NCBI RefSeq assembly: GCF_000214035.2
Contig: NZ_AFHG01000052.1
Coordinates: 186,001 to 250,000 of the forward strand
Direction: 5' to 3'
DNA: 64,000 bases
Origin: Methyloversatilis universalis FAM5
GTDB lineage: Bacteria > Pseudomonadota > Gammaproteobacteria > Burkholderiales > Rhodocyclaceae
In this document: piece by piece, positions 34,247 through 45,963 of the stretch
Layout of the letters: each line of letters opens with the position of its first letter
Numbering within the stretch: position 1 is the stretch's first letter
The notes under the pieces: model-generated
The model's input: the letters and a program-made list of their open reading frames with translations, nothing else
The model's database searches: none
What the model was told of the DNA's origin: nothing
Position numbers and translations under genes: made by a program

Positions 34247-34300
34247 TTGACCGGAAAGAGTGCCAAAGCTACCCTTTGCGGCTTTTCCGGAATTTTTTTA
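34247..34300 (+). promoter_or_regulatory. ilvI leader: hairpin with T run, overlapping a possible promoter
   Basis: CCGGAAA (34251-34257) pairs with TTTCCGG (34284-34290), and CAAAG (34264-34268) with CTTTG (34274-34278) inside it; AATTTTTTT follows. This looks like an intrinsic terminator or attenuator 12 bases before the ilvI start. A competing reading is a sigma-70 promoter, TTGACC (34247-34252), 17 bases, TACCCT (34270-34275), which would start transcription inside the hairpin. Both cannot act on the same transcript. No Ile/Val/Leu-rich leader peptide is visible upstream. Confidence 0.45.
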
Positions 34301-34311
34301 CAGGTGTGGCG

Positions 34312-36021
34312 ATGCTTTTGACCGGAGCGGAAATTGTAGTCAGGTGCCTTGCGGAAGAAAAGGTCGAGTATGTTTTCGGGTACCCCGGCGGCGCCGTGCT
34401 GTACCTGTACGACGAGCTTTTCAAGCAGGACAAGGTACGGCACGTACTCGTCCGCCACGAACAGGCCGCGCTGCACGCAGCGGACGCCTATTCGCGCTCG
34501 ACCGAGCGCGTCGGCGTCGCGCTGGTGACTTCGGGTCCGGGCGTGACCAATGCCGTGACCGGCATCGCGACCGCGTATATGGATTCCATTCCGATGGTGA
34601 TCATCACCGGCCAGGTGCCGACCGCCGCCATCGGTCAGGACGCCTTCCAGGAGTGCGACACGGTCGGCATCACCCGCCCGTGCGTGAAGCACAACTTCCT
34701 GGTGAAGGACGTCAAGGACATCGCCCCGACCATCAAGAAGGCCTTCTTCATCGCCAAGACCGGCCGTCCAGGTCCGGTCCTGGTCGATATCCCGAAGGAC
34801 ATCACGATGGCCAAGGCCGAATTCGACTATCCGAAGTCGGTCACCATGCGCTCTTACAACCCGATCACCAAGGGTCACCAGGGCCAGATCAAGAAGGCGG
34901 TCCAGCTGCTGCTGGAAGCCAAGCGTCCGATGATCTACGCCGGCGGCGGCGTGGTGCTGTCGGATGCATCGGACAAGCTGGCCAAGCTGGTGCGCACGCT
35001 GGGCGCGCCCTGCACCAACACGCTGATGGGCCTGGGTGCCTATCCGGCGACCGACAAGCAGTTCGTCGGCATGCTGGGCATGCACGGCAACTACGAAGCC
35101 AATATGGCGATGCAGTACTGCGACGTGCTGATCGCGGTCGGTGCCCGCTTCGATGACCGCGTGATCGGCAACCCGGCGGATTTCGCCCGGGTGGCGCGCA
35201 AGATCATCCACATCGATATCGATCCGTCGTCGATTTCCAAGCGCGTGAAGGTGGATGTGCCCATCGTCGGCAACCTGCCGGACGTGCTGGACGACATCCT
35301 GCGTCTGCTTGAAGCTTCGGGCGATCGTCCGGACAAGGAATCGCTGGCCGAATGGTGGAAGCAGATCGAGGAATGGCGCAGTCGCGACTGCCTGAAGTAC
35401 AAGCACAGCGACGAGGTGATCAAGCCGCAGTTCGTGGTCGAGAAGCTGTGGGAAATCACCAAGGGGGACGCCTTTGTCACCTCGGACGTGGGCCAGCACC
35501 AGATGTGGGCCGCCCAGTACTACAAGTTCGACAAGCCGCGTCGCTGGTTGAACTCCGGCGGTCTGGGCACCATGGGCGTGGGCATTCCCTACGGCATCGG
35601 CGTGCAACTCGCGCACCCGGGTTCGCCGGTGGCGGTGATCACCGGCGAAGGTTCGGTGCAGATGAACATCCAGGAACTGTCGACCTGTAAGCAGTACCGC
35701 ATTCCGCTGAAGATCTGCAGCCTGAACAACCGCTATCTGGGCATGGTTCGCCAGTGGCAGGAGTTCATCCACGGCAACCGCTACTCCGAGTCCTACATGG
35801 ATTCGCTGCCCGATTTTGCAAAGCTGGCCGAGGCCTATGGCCACGTCGGTCTGCGCGTCGAGAAGCCGGGTGACGTGGAAGGTGCGCTGCGCGAAGCTTT
35901 CAAGCGCAAGAACGACCTGGTGTTCATCGACTTCCAGGTCGATCCGACTGAAAACGTGTATCCGATGGTGATGGGTGGCAAGGGTCTGACCGACATGATC
36001 CTGTCCGCCGAGGACCTGTAA
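34312..36021 (+). CDS. ilvI: Acetolactate synthase (AHAS) large subunit
   Basis: 569-residue thiamine-diphosphate enzyme that makes acetolactate and acetohydroxybutyrate, the first common step of branched-chain amino acid synthesis. Features: the catalytic Glu in RHEQAALHAADAY, the FAD-binding middle domain, and the ThDP-binding segment GEGSVQMNIQELS ending in LNN. The GEG in place of GDG is common in betaproteobacterial enzymes. Start ATG 34312 (MLLTGAEIVVRCL). ilvH follows 154 bases later. Confidence 0.97.
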   Translation: MLLTGAEIVVRCLAEEKVEYVFGYPGGAVLYLYDELFKQDKVRHVLVRHEQAALHAADAYSRSTERVGVALVTSGPGVTNAVTGIATAYMDSIPMVIITGQVPTAAIGQDAFQECDTVGITRPCVKHNFLVKDVKDIAPTIKKAFFIAKTGRPGPVLVDIPKDITMAKAEFDYPKSVTMRSYNPITKGHQGQIKKAVQLLLEAKRPMIYAGGGVVLSDASDKLAKLVRTLGAPCTNTLMGLGAYPATDKQFVGMLGMHGNYEANMAMQYCDVLIAVGARFDDRVIGNPADFARVARKIIHIDIDPSSISKRVKVDVPIVGNLPDVLDDILRLLEASGDRPDKESLAEWWKQIEEWRSRDCLKYKHSDEVIKPQFVVEKLWEITKGDAFVTSDVGQHQMWAAQYYKFDKPRRWLNSGGLGTMGVGIPYGIGVQLAHPGSPVAVITGEGSVQMNIQELSTCKQYRIPLKICSLNNRYLGMVRQWQEFIHGNRYSESYMDSLPDFAKLAEAYGHVGLRVEKPGDVEGALREAFKRKNDLVFIDFQVDPTENVYPMVMGGKGLTDMILSAEDL

Positions 36022-36175
36022 CACGGCAATCCGACACTGTCGCGCGCGGCCCCCGGCATCCACGCGTCGCCGGGGTCGCCTGACCGGCTTACCCGCCGGT
36101 CAGGCAGCGGGCACCGGCCTCCGGCAGCCCGCACCGTGGCGGCGGTTCTCCGTTTAGAAAAAAGAGGCGCTCGCA

Positions 36176-37751
<1,576 letters not shown>

Positions 37752-37766
37752 TTGGCGTCCCGCCTG

Positions 37767-37811
37767 GCCCGGCGGTCCCGGCACATCGTGTCCGGGCCGC
37801 CGGGCCTTTTG
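37767..37811 (+). terminator. Intrinsic terminator after ilvC
   Basis: GGCCCGGCGG (37767-37776) plus CCCGG (37778-37782) pair with CCGGG (37793-37797) and CCGCCGGGCC (37798-37807), with one bulged T, followed by TTTT. It separates ilvIHC from pssA. The rest of the gap to 38033 shows no gene. Confidence 0.85.
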
Positions 37812-38033
37812 CATTCCGGGCCATCCGTGCGCCGGCCGTTCCCGTCATCATCGGACGCTTCCGCGATGCACGTCATCCTGATAGGTTCAGGACGAAGCGC
37901 AGTCTGTGACGCGTTCATGGGGTCGGAACCACCGTGGCCATGATCGGGTGCAGCGGGCACCAGGGGCCGAACCGGCCTGAAACGCAAAAGCCGTGCAGCG
38001 GTGATCCCGTGCGCGGTCCGTCGGAGTGAATGC

Positions 38034-38822
38034 ATGTCCGAATACGATCCGCAGTACGTCAAGCCTGCCGATCCGGTGAAACGCCGGCGCGGCATCTACA
38101 TCCTTCCCAACCTGTTCACCACCGCCTCGCTGTTCGCCGGCTTCTACGCCATCGTGCAGGCAATGAACGGGCGCTATGAATATTCCGCCGTGGCCATCTT
38201 CGTCGCCATGGTGCTCGATGGCCTCGATGGCCGGGTGGCGCGGCTCACCCACACCCAGTCCGCCTTCGGCGCCGAGTACGACTCGCTGTCCGACATGGTG
38301 TCCTTCGGCGCGGCGCCGGCGCTGATCGCCTACGAATGGGCCATGCGCGGCCTCGGCAAGTGGGGCTGGATCGCCGCTTTCATCTACTGTGCCGGTGCGG
38401 CGCTGCGGCTGGCGCGCTTCAACACGAATCTCGGCACGGTGGACAAGCGCTACTTCCAGGGGCTGCCCAGCCCGGCCGCCGCGGCACTGGTCGCCGGTCT
38501 GGTGTGGGTGGCGACCGACAACGGCTATACCGGGCCCGACATGCGCTGGGCCGCCTTCGTGATCACGCTGTTCGCTGGCCTCACCATGGTGAGCAACGTG
38601 AAGTTCTGGAGCGGCAAGGACATCAACCTGCGCCGCAGCGTGCCCTTCATCGTCATTTTCGGTTTCGTGCTCGCTTTCGTCGCGGTGTCGCTGAATCCGC
38701 CGGTGGTGCTGTTCAGCCTGTTCGTCGCCTATGGCCTGTCCGGCTACGTGATGTGGGTGATCCGCCGCGCCAGCCGCAGCCAGACGCCGCCGACCTTGCC
38801 GCCGCCGGAAGCGGACGCCTGA
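38034..38822 (+). CDS. pssA: CDP-diacylglycerol-serine O-phosphatidyltransferase
   Basis: 262-residue integral membrane enzyme making phosphatidylserine from CDP-diacylglycerol and serine, the route to phosphatidylethanolamine. The CDP-alcohol phosphotransferase motif D-G-x2-A-R-x8-G-x3-D-x3-D is complete, running from [10 protein letters not shown] (about residue 60) to EYDSLSD. About eight membrane helices follow. ATG 38034 has a GGAGTG ribosome site. Lying between ilvC and leuA is the usual betaproteobacterial order. Confidence 0.95.
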   Translation: MSEYDPQYVKPADPVKRRRGIYILPNLFTTASLFAGFYAIVQAMNGRYEYSAVAIFVAMVLDGLDGRVARLTHTQSAFGAEYDSLSDMVSFGAAPALIAYEWAMRGLGKWGWIAAFIYCAGAALRLARFNTNLGTVDKRYFQGLPSPAAAALVAGLVWVATDNGYTGPDMRWAAFVITLFAGLTMVSNVKFWSGKDINLRRSVPFIVIFGFVLAFVAVSLNPPVVLFSLFVAYGLSGYVMWVIRRASRSQTPPTLPPPEADA

Positions 38823-38841
38823 TCGCGAATGCCGGCCGCCG

Positions 38842-38870
38842 TTGTACGGTGCCGGCCGACGTCTTATATT
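38842..38870 (+). promoter_or_regulatory. Sigma-70 promoter of leuA
   Basis: TTGTAC at 38842-38847, a 17-base spacer and TATATT at 38865-38870 form a good -35/-10 pair 89 bases before the leuA start. leuA can thus be transcribed independently of pssA. Confidence 0.6.
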
Positions 38871-38958
38871 CCCGGGCCGGAGCGGCCCCGCCCCGCGCCC
38901 GGCCCAATGCCTGCATGACCCGCGTCGTACCGCAGTGCGACGCGCTACGGAGATCACC

Positions 38959-40506
<1,548 letters not shown>

Positions 40507-40532
40507 GCCGGGTTTCCGGAAAGACGGACGAG

Positions 40533-40559
40533 AGGGCCGGCATTTGCCGGCCCTTTTTT
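40533..40559 (+). terminator. Intrinsic terminator of leuA
   Basis: GGGCCGGC (40534-40541) and GCCGGCCC (40546-40553) form a perfect stem with an ATTT loop, followed by TTTTTT. It overlaps the last codon of the convergent DUF2069 gene. Confidence 0.9.
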
Positions 40560-40929
40560 ATTGCGCGTCGGGCGAAGGTGCAGCCAGCCGGCTGGGTGCG
40601 GTGTACTTCGAGTAGAAGGTGCTGCCGAGGAAGAGCAGCACCGACAGCACGGTGTAGACGACGGCGATCTGTGCAGACAGCCCGCTGTCCGAGGTCGCAC
40701 GCACGATGCCTTCGGTGAAATAGGCCAGGCTGAGCAGCGACATCCACTGGTGGGTGTAGCGCCTGCCGCGCAGGATGCCGAACAGGCTGCCCAGCAGCGG
40801 CAGGATTTTCAGCACCAGCCAGGAGCCGCCCGGACGCAGCGGCGCCAGCCACAGCTCCCAGGCCAGGCCGAGCAGGATGAGGGCGATCAGGCTGCCGGCG
40901 GTCAGCAGGTTCCAGCGTCGGGCATTCAT
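40558..40929 (-). CDS. DUF2069 membrane protein
   Basis: 123-residue protein with four predicted membrane helices (about 10-28, 35-50, 62-78, 84-103), including LAYFTEGIVRATSD between helices, the pattern of the DUF2069 family, often encoded next to wrbA as here. Start at ATG 40929 (MNARRWNLL). It begins one base after the wrbA stop, so the two genes are coupled. Function unknown. Confidence 0.85.
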   Translation of the reverse strand: MNARRWNLLTAGSLIALILLGLAWELWLAPLRPGGSWLVLKILPLLGSLFGILRGRRYTHQWMSLLSLAYFTEGIVRATSDSGLSAQIAVVYTVLSVLLFLGSTFYSKYTAPSRLAAPSPDAQ

Positions 40930-40930
40930 G

Positions 40931-41596
<666 letters not shown>

Positions 41597-41611
41597 CTAT
41601 CCAGCCTTTCG

Positions 41612-42442
41612 ATGTCTTCTTCCCTGACTGATTTCGTGCTGCGCCCCTTCCGCGTGGTCAGCGGTGCGGTGCGACGTCATCGCGACGGCCGCGCAGCCCA
41701 GTCCGCCGCCGCGCTGGCGCTGGCGCTGCTGTTCGCGCTGGTGCCGCTGGTGGTGCTGGCGCGTCAGCTCACCGCATGGCTGCCCGACGCACTGCAGTTC
41801 GGTGCGCCGCTTCAGGCCTATCTGACCGGAACGCTGCTGCCGGACGAAGCCGGCAGCAGCGTGGTGCGCCACGCCTCGCGCTTCGTGGCCAAGGCGCGCC
41901 GGCTGTCGCTGGCCGACCTGCTGCTTCTGCTGGGCAGCGCCTGGGTGTGGGTACGCACTGCCGACCACGCGCTCAACGCCATGTGGTCGCAGCGTCCGCA
42001 CCGCAAGGTGCGCCGTACCGCGCTGATCTATCTCGCGCTGCCGGTGCTCGCGCCGGTGGCGCTCGGCGTCGGCGCCGGCCTCACGCTGTATCTGGTGACC
42101 GCCTCGCTCGGCCTGGTGGATGAACCGCCCTGGCTCAAGGTACTGCTGCTGCGCGCGGCGGCCGGCGTGGTGACCGCCGGTTTCCTGGTGCTGCTGTATC
42201 GCACGCTGCCGCGGGCTACCGTGAGCTGGGGTGAGGCGATCTGCGGTGCGCTGGTGGCCACCGGCCTGCTGTCGGTGATGCAGAAGGGGCTCAGCATCTA
42301 CGCCGGCCACATGCCCGCCTATGCGGTGGTGTATGGCGCGCTGGCGACCTTGCCGGTGTTCCTGATGTGGCTTTACCTGTTCTGGACCATCGTGCTGTTC
42401 GGCGCCGCCCTGACCGCCGAACTGAACGACCGCGCGCGCTGA
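41612..42442 (+). CDS. YihY/UPF0761 family inner-membrane protein
   Basis: 276-residue membrane protein with six helices. The N-terminal segment RAAQSAAALALALLFALVPLVVL is the family hallmark, and the C-terminal YAVVYGALATLPVFLMWLYLFWTIVLFGAAL is equally typical. It was formerly mislabelled RNase BN; its role is unclear. An in-frame ATG at 41543 would add 23 residues; neither start has a clear ribosome site. Confidence 0.88.
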   Translation: MSSSLTDFVLRPFRVVSGAVRRHRDGRAAQSAAALALALLFALVPLVVLARQLTAWLPDALQFGAPLQAYLTGTLLPDEAGSSVVRHASRFVAKARRLSLADLLLLLGSAWVWVRTADHALNAMWSQRPHRKVRRTALIYLALPVLAPVALGVGAGLTLYLVTASLGLVDEPPWLKVLLLRAAAGVVTAGFLVLLYRTLPRATVSWGEAICGALVATGLLSVMQKGLSIYAGHMPAYAVVYGALATLPVFLMWLYLFWTIVLFGAALTAELNDRAR

Positions 42443-42454
42443 GCGCCCGCCCGG

Positions 42455-43981
42455 TCAGCCGCGGCCGGAGGCCGCAGTCAGTTCGTCCAGTTCGTACAGT
42501 TCGAAGGCCTGGGTCTGCAGGTCGAGGTCGGACAGCCGCGCTTCGCCCAGACGGCAGCCCGGACCCGACATGTGGGCGAGCAGCAGTTCCCGCCCGCGGG
42601 CGTCGCCGCTTGGCAGCATGAGGGCAGGATGCGCGCGCTGGCGCGGCAGCGGCGGCAGGCGCAGCGCGTGCACGGTGGTGCGCGGTTCGGCGTCGCTGAA
42701 CACCACGGTGGCGGCCTGCGCGCCGTGGCTGAGCAGTTCCACGCCCACGTCGACCGCACCGGCATGGGCGCTGCGCGCCCAGCGCACCACGCAGATCATC
42801 CAGGTACGGCTGCCGCTGCCCTTGATCAGCACCGGCATGCCGGGGCGGATGAGTCCGGTCGGGCCGTTGTCCATGCGCAGCGCGAAGCCGTTGGCGCTGT
42901 CGTTGAGCAGGGTCCAGCCGGTGGTCTGGTTGCCCCATTCGGCCGCCGGGTCGCGCTTGTCCAGCAGCTGCCAGATGGCGTCGAAACCGATCAGCATGCG
43001 CACTGCCATGCCGCGCTCGCGGCGTGCGAACTGGCGTCGCGGCATGGCCATCCAGCGCGCCTGCAGCCGGCGCAGCAGGCGACGCGTGCGGACCTGTCCG
43101 AGACAGCCGGGCAGATAGAGGTCGGCCGCGTTGCCGCCTTCGTCTATCAGGTCGAGGTGATGCGCAAGCACCTGGCCGAGTCGCTGACAGGAGCAGTACA
43201 GGATGTGGCTGCCGCGTTCGGTGTCCGGCGGTGAGCGCAGCAGCGGAACCGGGCCGCGGTCGCTTTCGTCGTCCAGCCAGAACCATGAGTCGAGATCCCG
43301 GTGCGGCGCATTGATCTGGATCTGCACGGCGCCGGAGTAACTGCGCACGTAGTCGGCAATATTGAAGAAGTCGGCCGGCGTGAGGTGGGGCGGCTGGGCC
43401 AGATCGAGCGCGATCAGTTCGCGGTAAAGCTGTTCCGCGTCCGCCGAGCCGGCGACCTGGGTGGCCGGCATCGCCATGGTACGGGTGTGCATCAGCAGGG
43501 CGTGCGCGGTGGACCAGAAGCCGGCCGGCAGATCGGCGGCGATCAGCGTGCTCAGCGCGTAGGCGTCGAGCACGCACAGCATGGCGTGGCCGGCGGCCCG
43601 GGATGGCTTGTGGGCGACACGGGCGCGCAGCGCGTCCAGATAACCGCGCGCCACCTGCATCAGCACGCCGGCGAGGTGGTCAGCGGCCGCGCGCAGCGCG
43701 TCCGGCACGGGCAGCGCACTGGCGGCCAGTTCAGGTTTCAGCGTGATTGCGCAGGACAGCGCGCGGTCGTGAAAGATGTCGAGTACGCGCACCCGGGCCT
43801 GCGCTTCGAGTTCAGCCTGGGCGAACAACGCCAGACAGCCGGCGAGCAGCGGCGCTTCGTGCGCGGGATCGCTGCTGGCCGGGCGTGCCAGCCAGTCGAG
43901 TACCGCCTGCAGCGGGCCTTCGCTCCGGGCGCTCTGCAGCAGCGCGTCGAGCTCGGGCGGTGCAATGTGGGCTGCGGGCAT
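42455..43981 (-). CDS. Large protein with a C-terminal PilZ-like segment
   Basis: 508 residues with no signal peptide. The first 330 residues are helical with no motif I recognise. Residues about 355-435 contain NDSANGFALR, fitting the PilZ N/D-x-S-x-x-G motif, then a beta-rich stretch (MPVLIKGSGSRTWMICVVRW, VDVGVELLS) of PilZ type; an arginine-rich segment (RRQFARRERGMAVR) precedes it. A c-di-GMP receptor role is therefore possible but not shown. It is divergent from pyrF across 181 bases. Confidence 0.65.
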   Translation of the reverse strand: MPAAHIAPPELDALLQSARSEGPLQAVLDWLARPASSDPAHEAPLLAGCLALFAQAELEAQARVRVLDIFHDRALSCAITLKPELAASALPVPDALRAAADHLAGVLMQVARGYLDALRARVAHKPSRAAGHAMLCVLDAYALSTLIAADLPAGFWSTAHALLMHTRTMAMPATQVAGSADAEQLYRELIALDLAQPPHLTPADFFNIADYVRSYSGAVQIQINAPHRDLDSWFWLDDESDRGPVPLLRSPPDTERGSHILYCSCQRLGQVLAHHLDLIDEGGNAADLYLPGCLGQVRTRRLLRRLQARWMAMPRRQFARRERGMAVRMLIGFDAIWQLLDKRDPAAEWGNQTTGWTLLNDSANGFALRMDNGPTGLIRPGMPVLIKGSGSRTWMICVVRWARSAHAGAVDVGVELLSHGAQAATVVFSDAEPRTTVHALRLPPLPRQRAHPALMLPSGDARGRELLLAHMSGPGCRLGEARLSDLDLQTQAFELYELDELTAASGRG

Positions 43982-44162
43982 CGGCAGTTCGGGCGCGGCG
44001 GAAGCGGGTGAGGTGCCGATTCTAGTAAACTCGGGCCTTGCCGGCGCAGGCCAAATGCCGCACTTGCCTTACTCGGCGTCCATCCGGCGCCGTCCGCGGC
44101 ACCGGGCGGCTTAGGTTGTCCGGTGTCTGTGCACTTACGTATCCATATTTTCAGGTCCGCCC

Positions 44163-44894
44163 ATGAACACCTCTTCAGCTTCCGCCAAGATCATCGACCC
44201 GGCTGACCGCCTCATCGTGGCACTCGACGTGCCCTCCGCCGATCAGGCCCGTGCCATCGTGCTCCAGCTGGGCGACGCGGTCCGCTTCTACAAGATCGGT
44301 CTCGAACTGTTCATGAGCGGCAATTACTTCGAACTGCTGGACTGGCTGATCGCCCGCAACAAGAAGGTGTTCGTCGACCTGAAGTTCTTCGACGTGCCGG
44401 AAACCGTCCGTTCCGCGGTGCGCGCACTGGCGTCCAGTGGCGCCACCTTCGCCACCATTCACGGCAATCAGGCCATCATGGAAGCGGCCGGTGCCGACAA
44501 GGGCGCGCTGAAGATTCTGGCGGTGACCGTGCTCACCAGTCTGGATCGCGGCGATCTCGACGATCTGGGCTTCGCCTGTGACGTCGATGCGCTGGTGCTG
44601 TCGCGCGCGCGCCGCGCGCTGGCCGCCGGTTGCGACGGCGTCGTGTCCTCCGGGCTGGAGGCGCCGCACATCCGCGCCGAACTGGGCGAACGCATCCTGG
44701 TCGTGACCCCGGGCATCCGTCCGGTCGAGAATCGCCCGGCGGACGACCAGAAGCGCACGGTGGATGTGGCGCAGGCGCTGGGCAACGGCGCCGACTACCT
44801 GGTGGTGGGCCGTCCGATCCGCAACGCGGCCGATCCGGTCGCCGCGGCCTGGGCGATGCAGGCCCAGATTGCCCAGGCGCTGGGCGTGAACTGA
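44163..44894 (+). CDS. pyrF: Orotidine-5'-phosphate decarboxylase
   Basis: 243-residue TIM-barrel enzyme converting OMP to UMP, the last step of de novo pyrimidine synthesis. The active-site D-x-K-x2-D motif is in VFVDLKFFDVPETVRSA near residue 75. VTPGIRPVENRPADDQKR and YLVVGRPIRNAADP make the phosphate-binding loops. Start ATG 44163. The gene stands alone. Confidence 0.97.
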   Translation: MNTSSASAKIIDPADRLIVALDVPSADQARAIVLQLGDAVRFYKIGLELFMSGNYFELLDWLIARNKKVFVDLKFFDVPETVRSAVRALASSGATFATIHGNQAIMEAAGADKGALKILAVTVLTSLDRGDLDDLGFACDVDALVLSRARRALAAGCDGVVSSGLEAPHIRAELGERILVVTPGIRPVENRPADDQKRTVDVAQALGNGADYLVVGRPIRNAADPVAAAWAMQAQIAQALGVN

Positions 44895-45021
44895 CGCCTA
44901 TGCGGCGCGCATCATCATCCGAAGGGCTGATGATGCGCCGCATCGGCATGCTGCATACTCGAATCGTTTTCCGTCCTCTCCGGGCCCGTCCCGGGCGCGA
45001 GTGTTCGCGTCACACCATCCG

Positions 45022-45963
45022 ATGTCCTTCCTGAACCGTCGCAGATTTCCCTTCCCGGGCCTGCGTACGGTCGTTCTCCTTGTCGCCTGTCTGTTGCTGC
45101 CGGGTATGGCCCGGGCGGCGTCGGTGCTCGTCCTGCTGAGCGAGAGCGGCGGCGCCTACGGCGAGTTTTCCGAAGCGCTGAAGAACGAGCGGACCGCCCG
45201 CGGCGGATTCGCGCTGACCGTGATGACCCGGGCCGAATTCGGCCCAGCCGATCTGGGCGGTCACGATGCGGTGGTGGCCGTCGGCGCCGGTGCGCTGCGC
45301 GCGCTGGCGCAGATCGATGCGCCGGTCCCGGTTCTGTCGGTGCTGGTGCCGCAGTCCGCTTTCGAGGCACTCAACAACGGCGACAACGCGCGCCGCTGGA
45401 CCGCCATCCATATCGATCAGCCCTTCTCCCGGCAGATCGAACTGATACGGCTGGCGCTGCCGGAAGCGCGGCGCATCGGTACCCTGGTCGATGCCGCCCA
45501 CCCGGAGCGCCTGCAGCCGTTGCGCGCCGCACTGTCCGGTACGGCGCTGCAGCTGTCGGCCGGCAGCTTCACCGGCGAGGCGGCGCTGTTCGGCGCGCTG
45601 TCCCAGGTGCTGGAAAAGTCCGACGTCTTTCTGGCGATGCCCGATCCGCAGGTGCATAACGCGGGCACCGTGAGAAACCTGCTGCTCACCTCCTTCCGTG
45701 CGCGGGTGCCGGTGGTCGGGTTTTCGGCGGCCTATGTGCGGGCCGGAGCGGTCATGTCGCTGTATTCAACCCCGGAACAGATCGCCCGCCAGACCGCTGA
45801 CGCGCTGGCCGGCTGGATGCGTGAGCGCAGCTGGCCGTCACCCAGGCATCCGAAACATTTCACCGTGTCGGTCAACCCGCATGTCGCCCGCTCGCTCGGT
45901 CTGCGCATCGACGACGGAGACGTGCTGCGTGACCGCCTGATCCGCCAGGAGCGCCAGCCATGA
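45022..45963 (+). CDS. Periplasmic ABC-type substrate-binding protein (PF04392-like)
   Basis: 313-residue exported binding protein: signal peptide about 1-33 ending ARAAS, then two alpha/beta lobes (VLVLLSESGGAYGEFSEAL, VPVLSVLVPQSAFEAL, HIDQPFSRQIELIRLALPEA, VGFSAAYVRAGAVMSLYSTP). The pattern fits the ABC substrate-binding family PF04392. No permease or ATPase genes adjoin. Instead its stop overlaps the start of a hybrid histidine kinase by four bases, so it probably acts as that kinase's periplasmic ligand sensor. An in-frame GTG at 45001 is an alternative start. Confidence 0.85.
   Translation: MSFLNRRRFPFPGLRTVVLLVACLLLPGMARAASVLVLLSESGGAYGEFSEALKNERTARGGFALTVMTRAEFGPADLGGHDAVVAVGAGALRALAQIDAPVPVLSVLVPQSAFEALNNGDNARRWTAIHIDQPFSRQIELIRLALPEARRIGTLVDAAHPERLQPLRAALSGTALQLSAGSFTGEAALFGALSQVLEKSDVFLAMPDPQVHNAGTVRNLLLTSFRARVPVVGFSAAYVRAGAVMSLYSTPEQIARQTADALAGWMRERSWPSPRHPKHFTVSVNPHVARSLGLRIDDGDVLRDRLIRQERQP

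Noticed and set aside
34150..34250. Leader peptide for ilv attenuation
   Set aside because: The only short frame, from ATG 34188, encodes about 14 residues with one Val and no Ile or Leu run, so it is not a classic leader peptide.
34039..36063. 674-residue minus-strand open frame opposite ilvI
   Set aside because: Antisense shadow caused by GC-rich third positions. ilvI on the plus strand has full ThDP enzyme motifs.
36022..36175. Terminator between ilvI and ilvH
   Set aside because: GC-rich dyads are present but there is no T run, and the genes encode subunits of one enzyme, so I kept them as one transcription unit.
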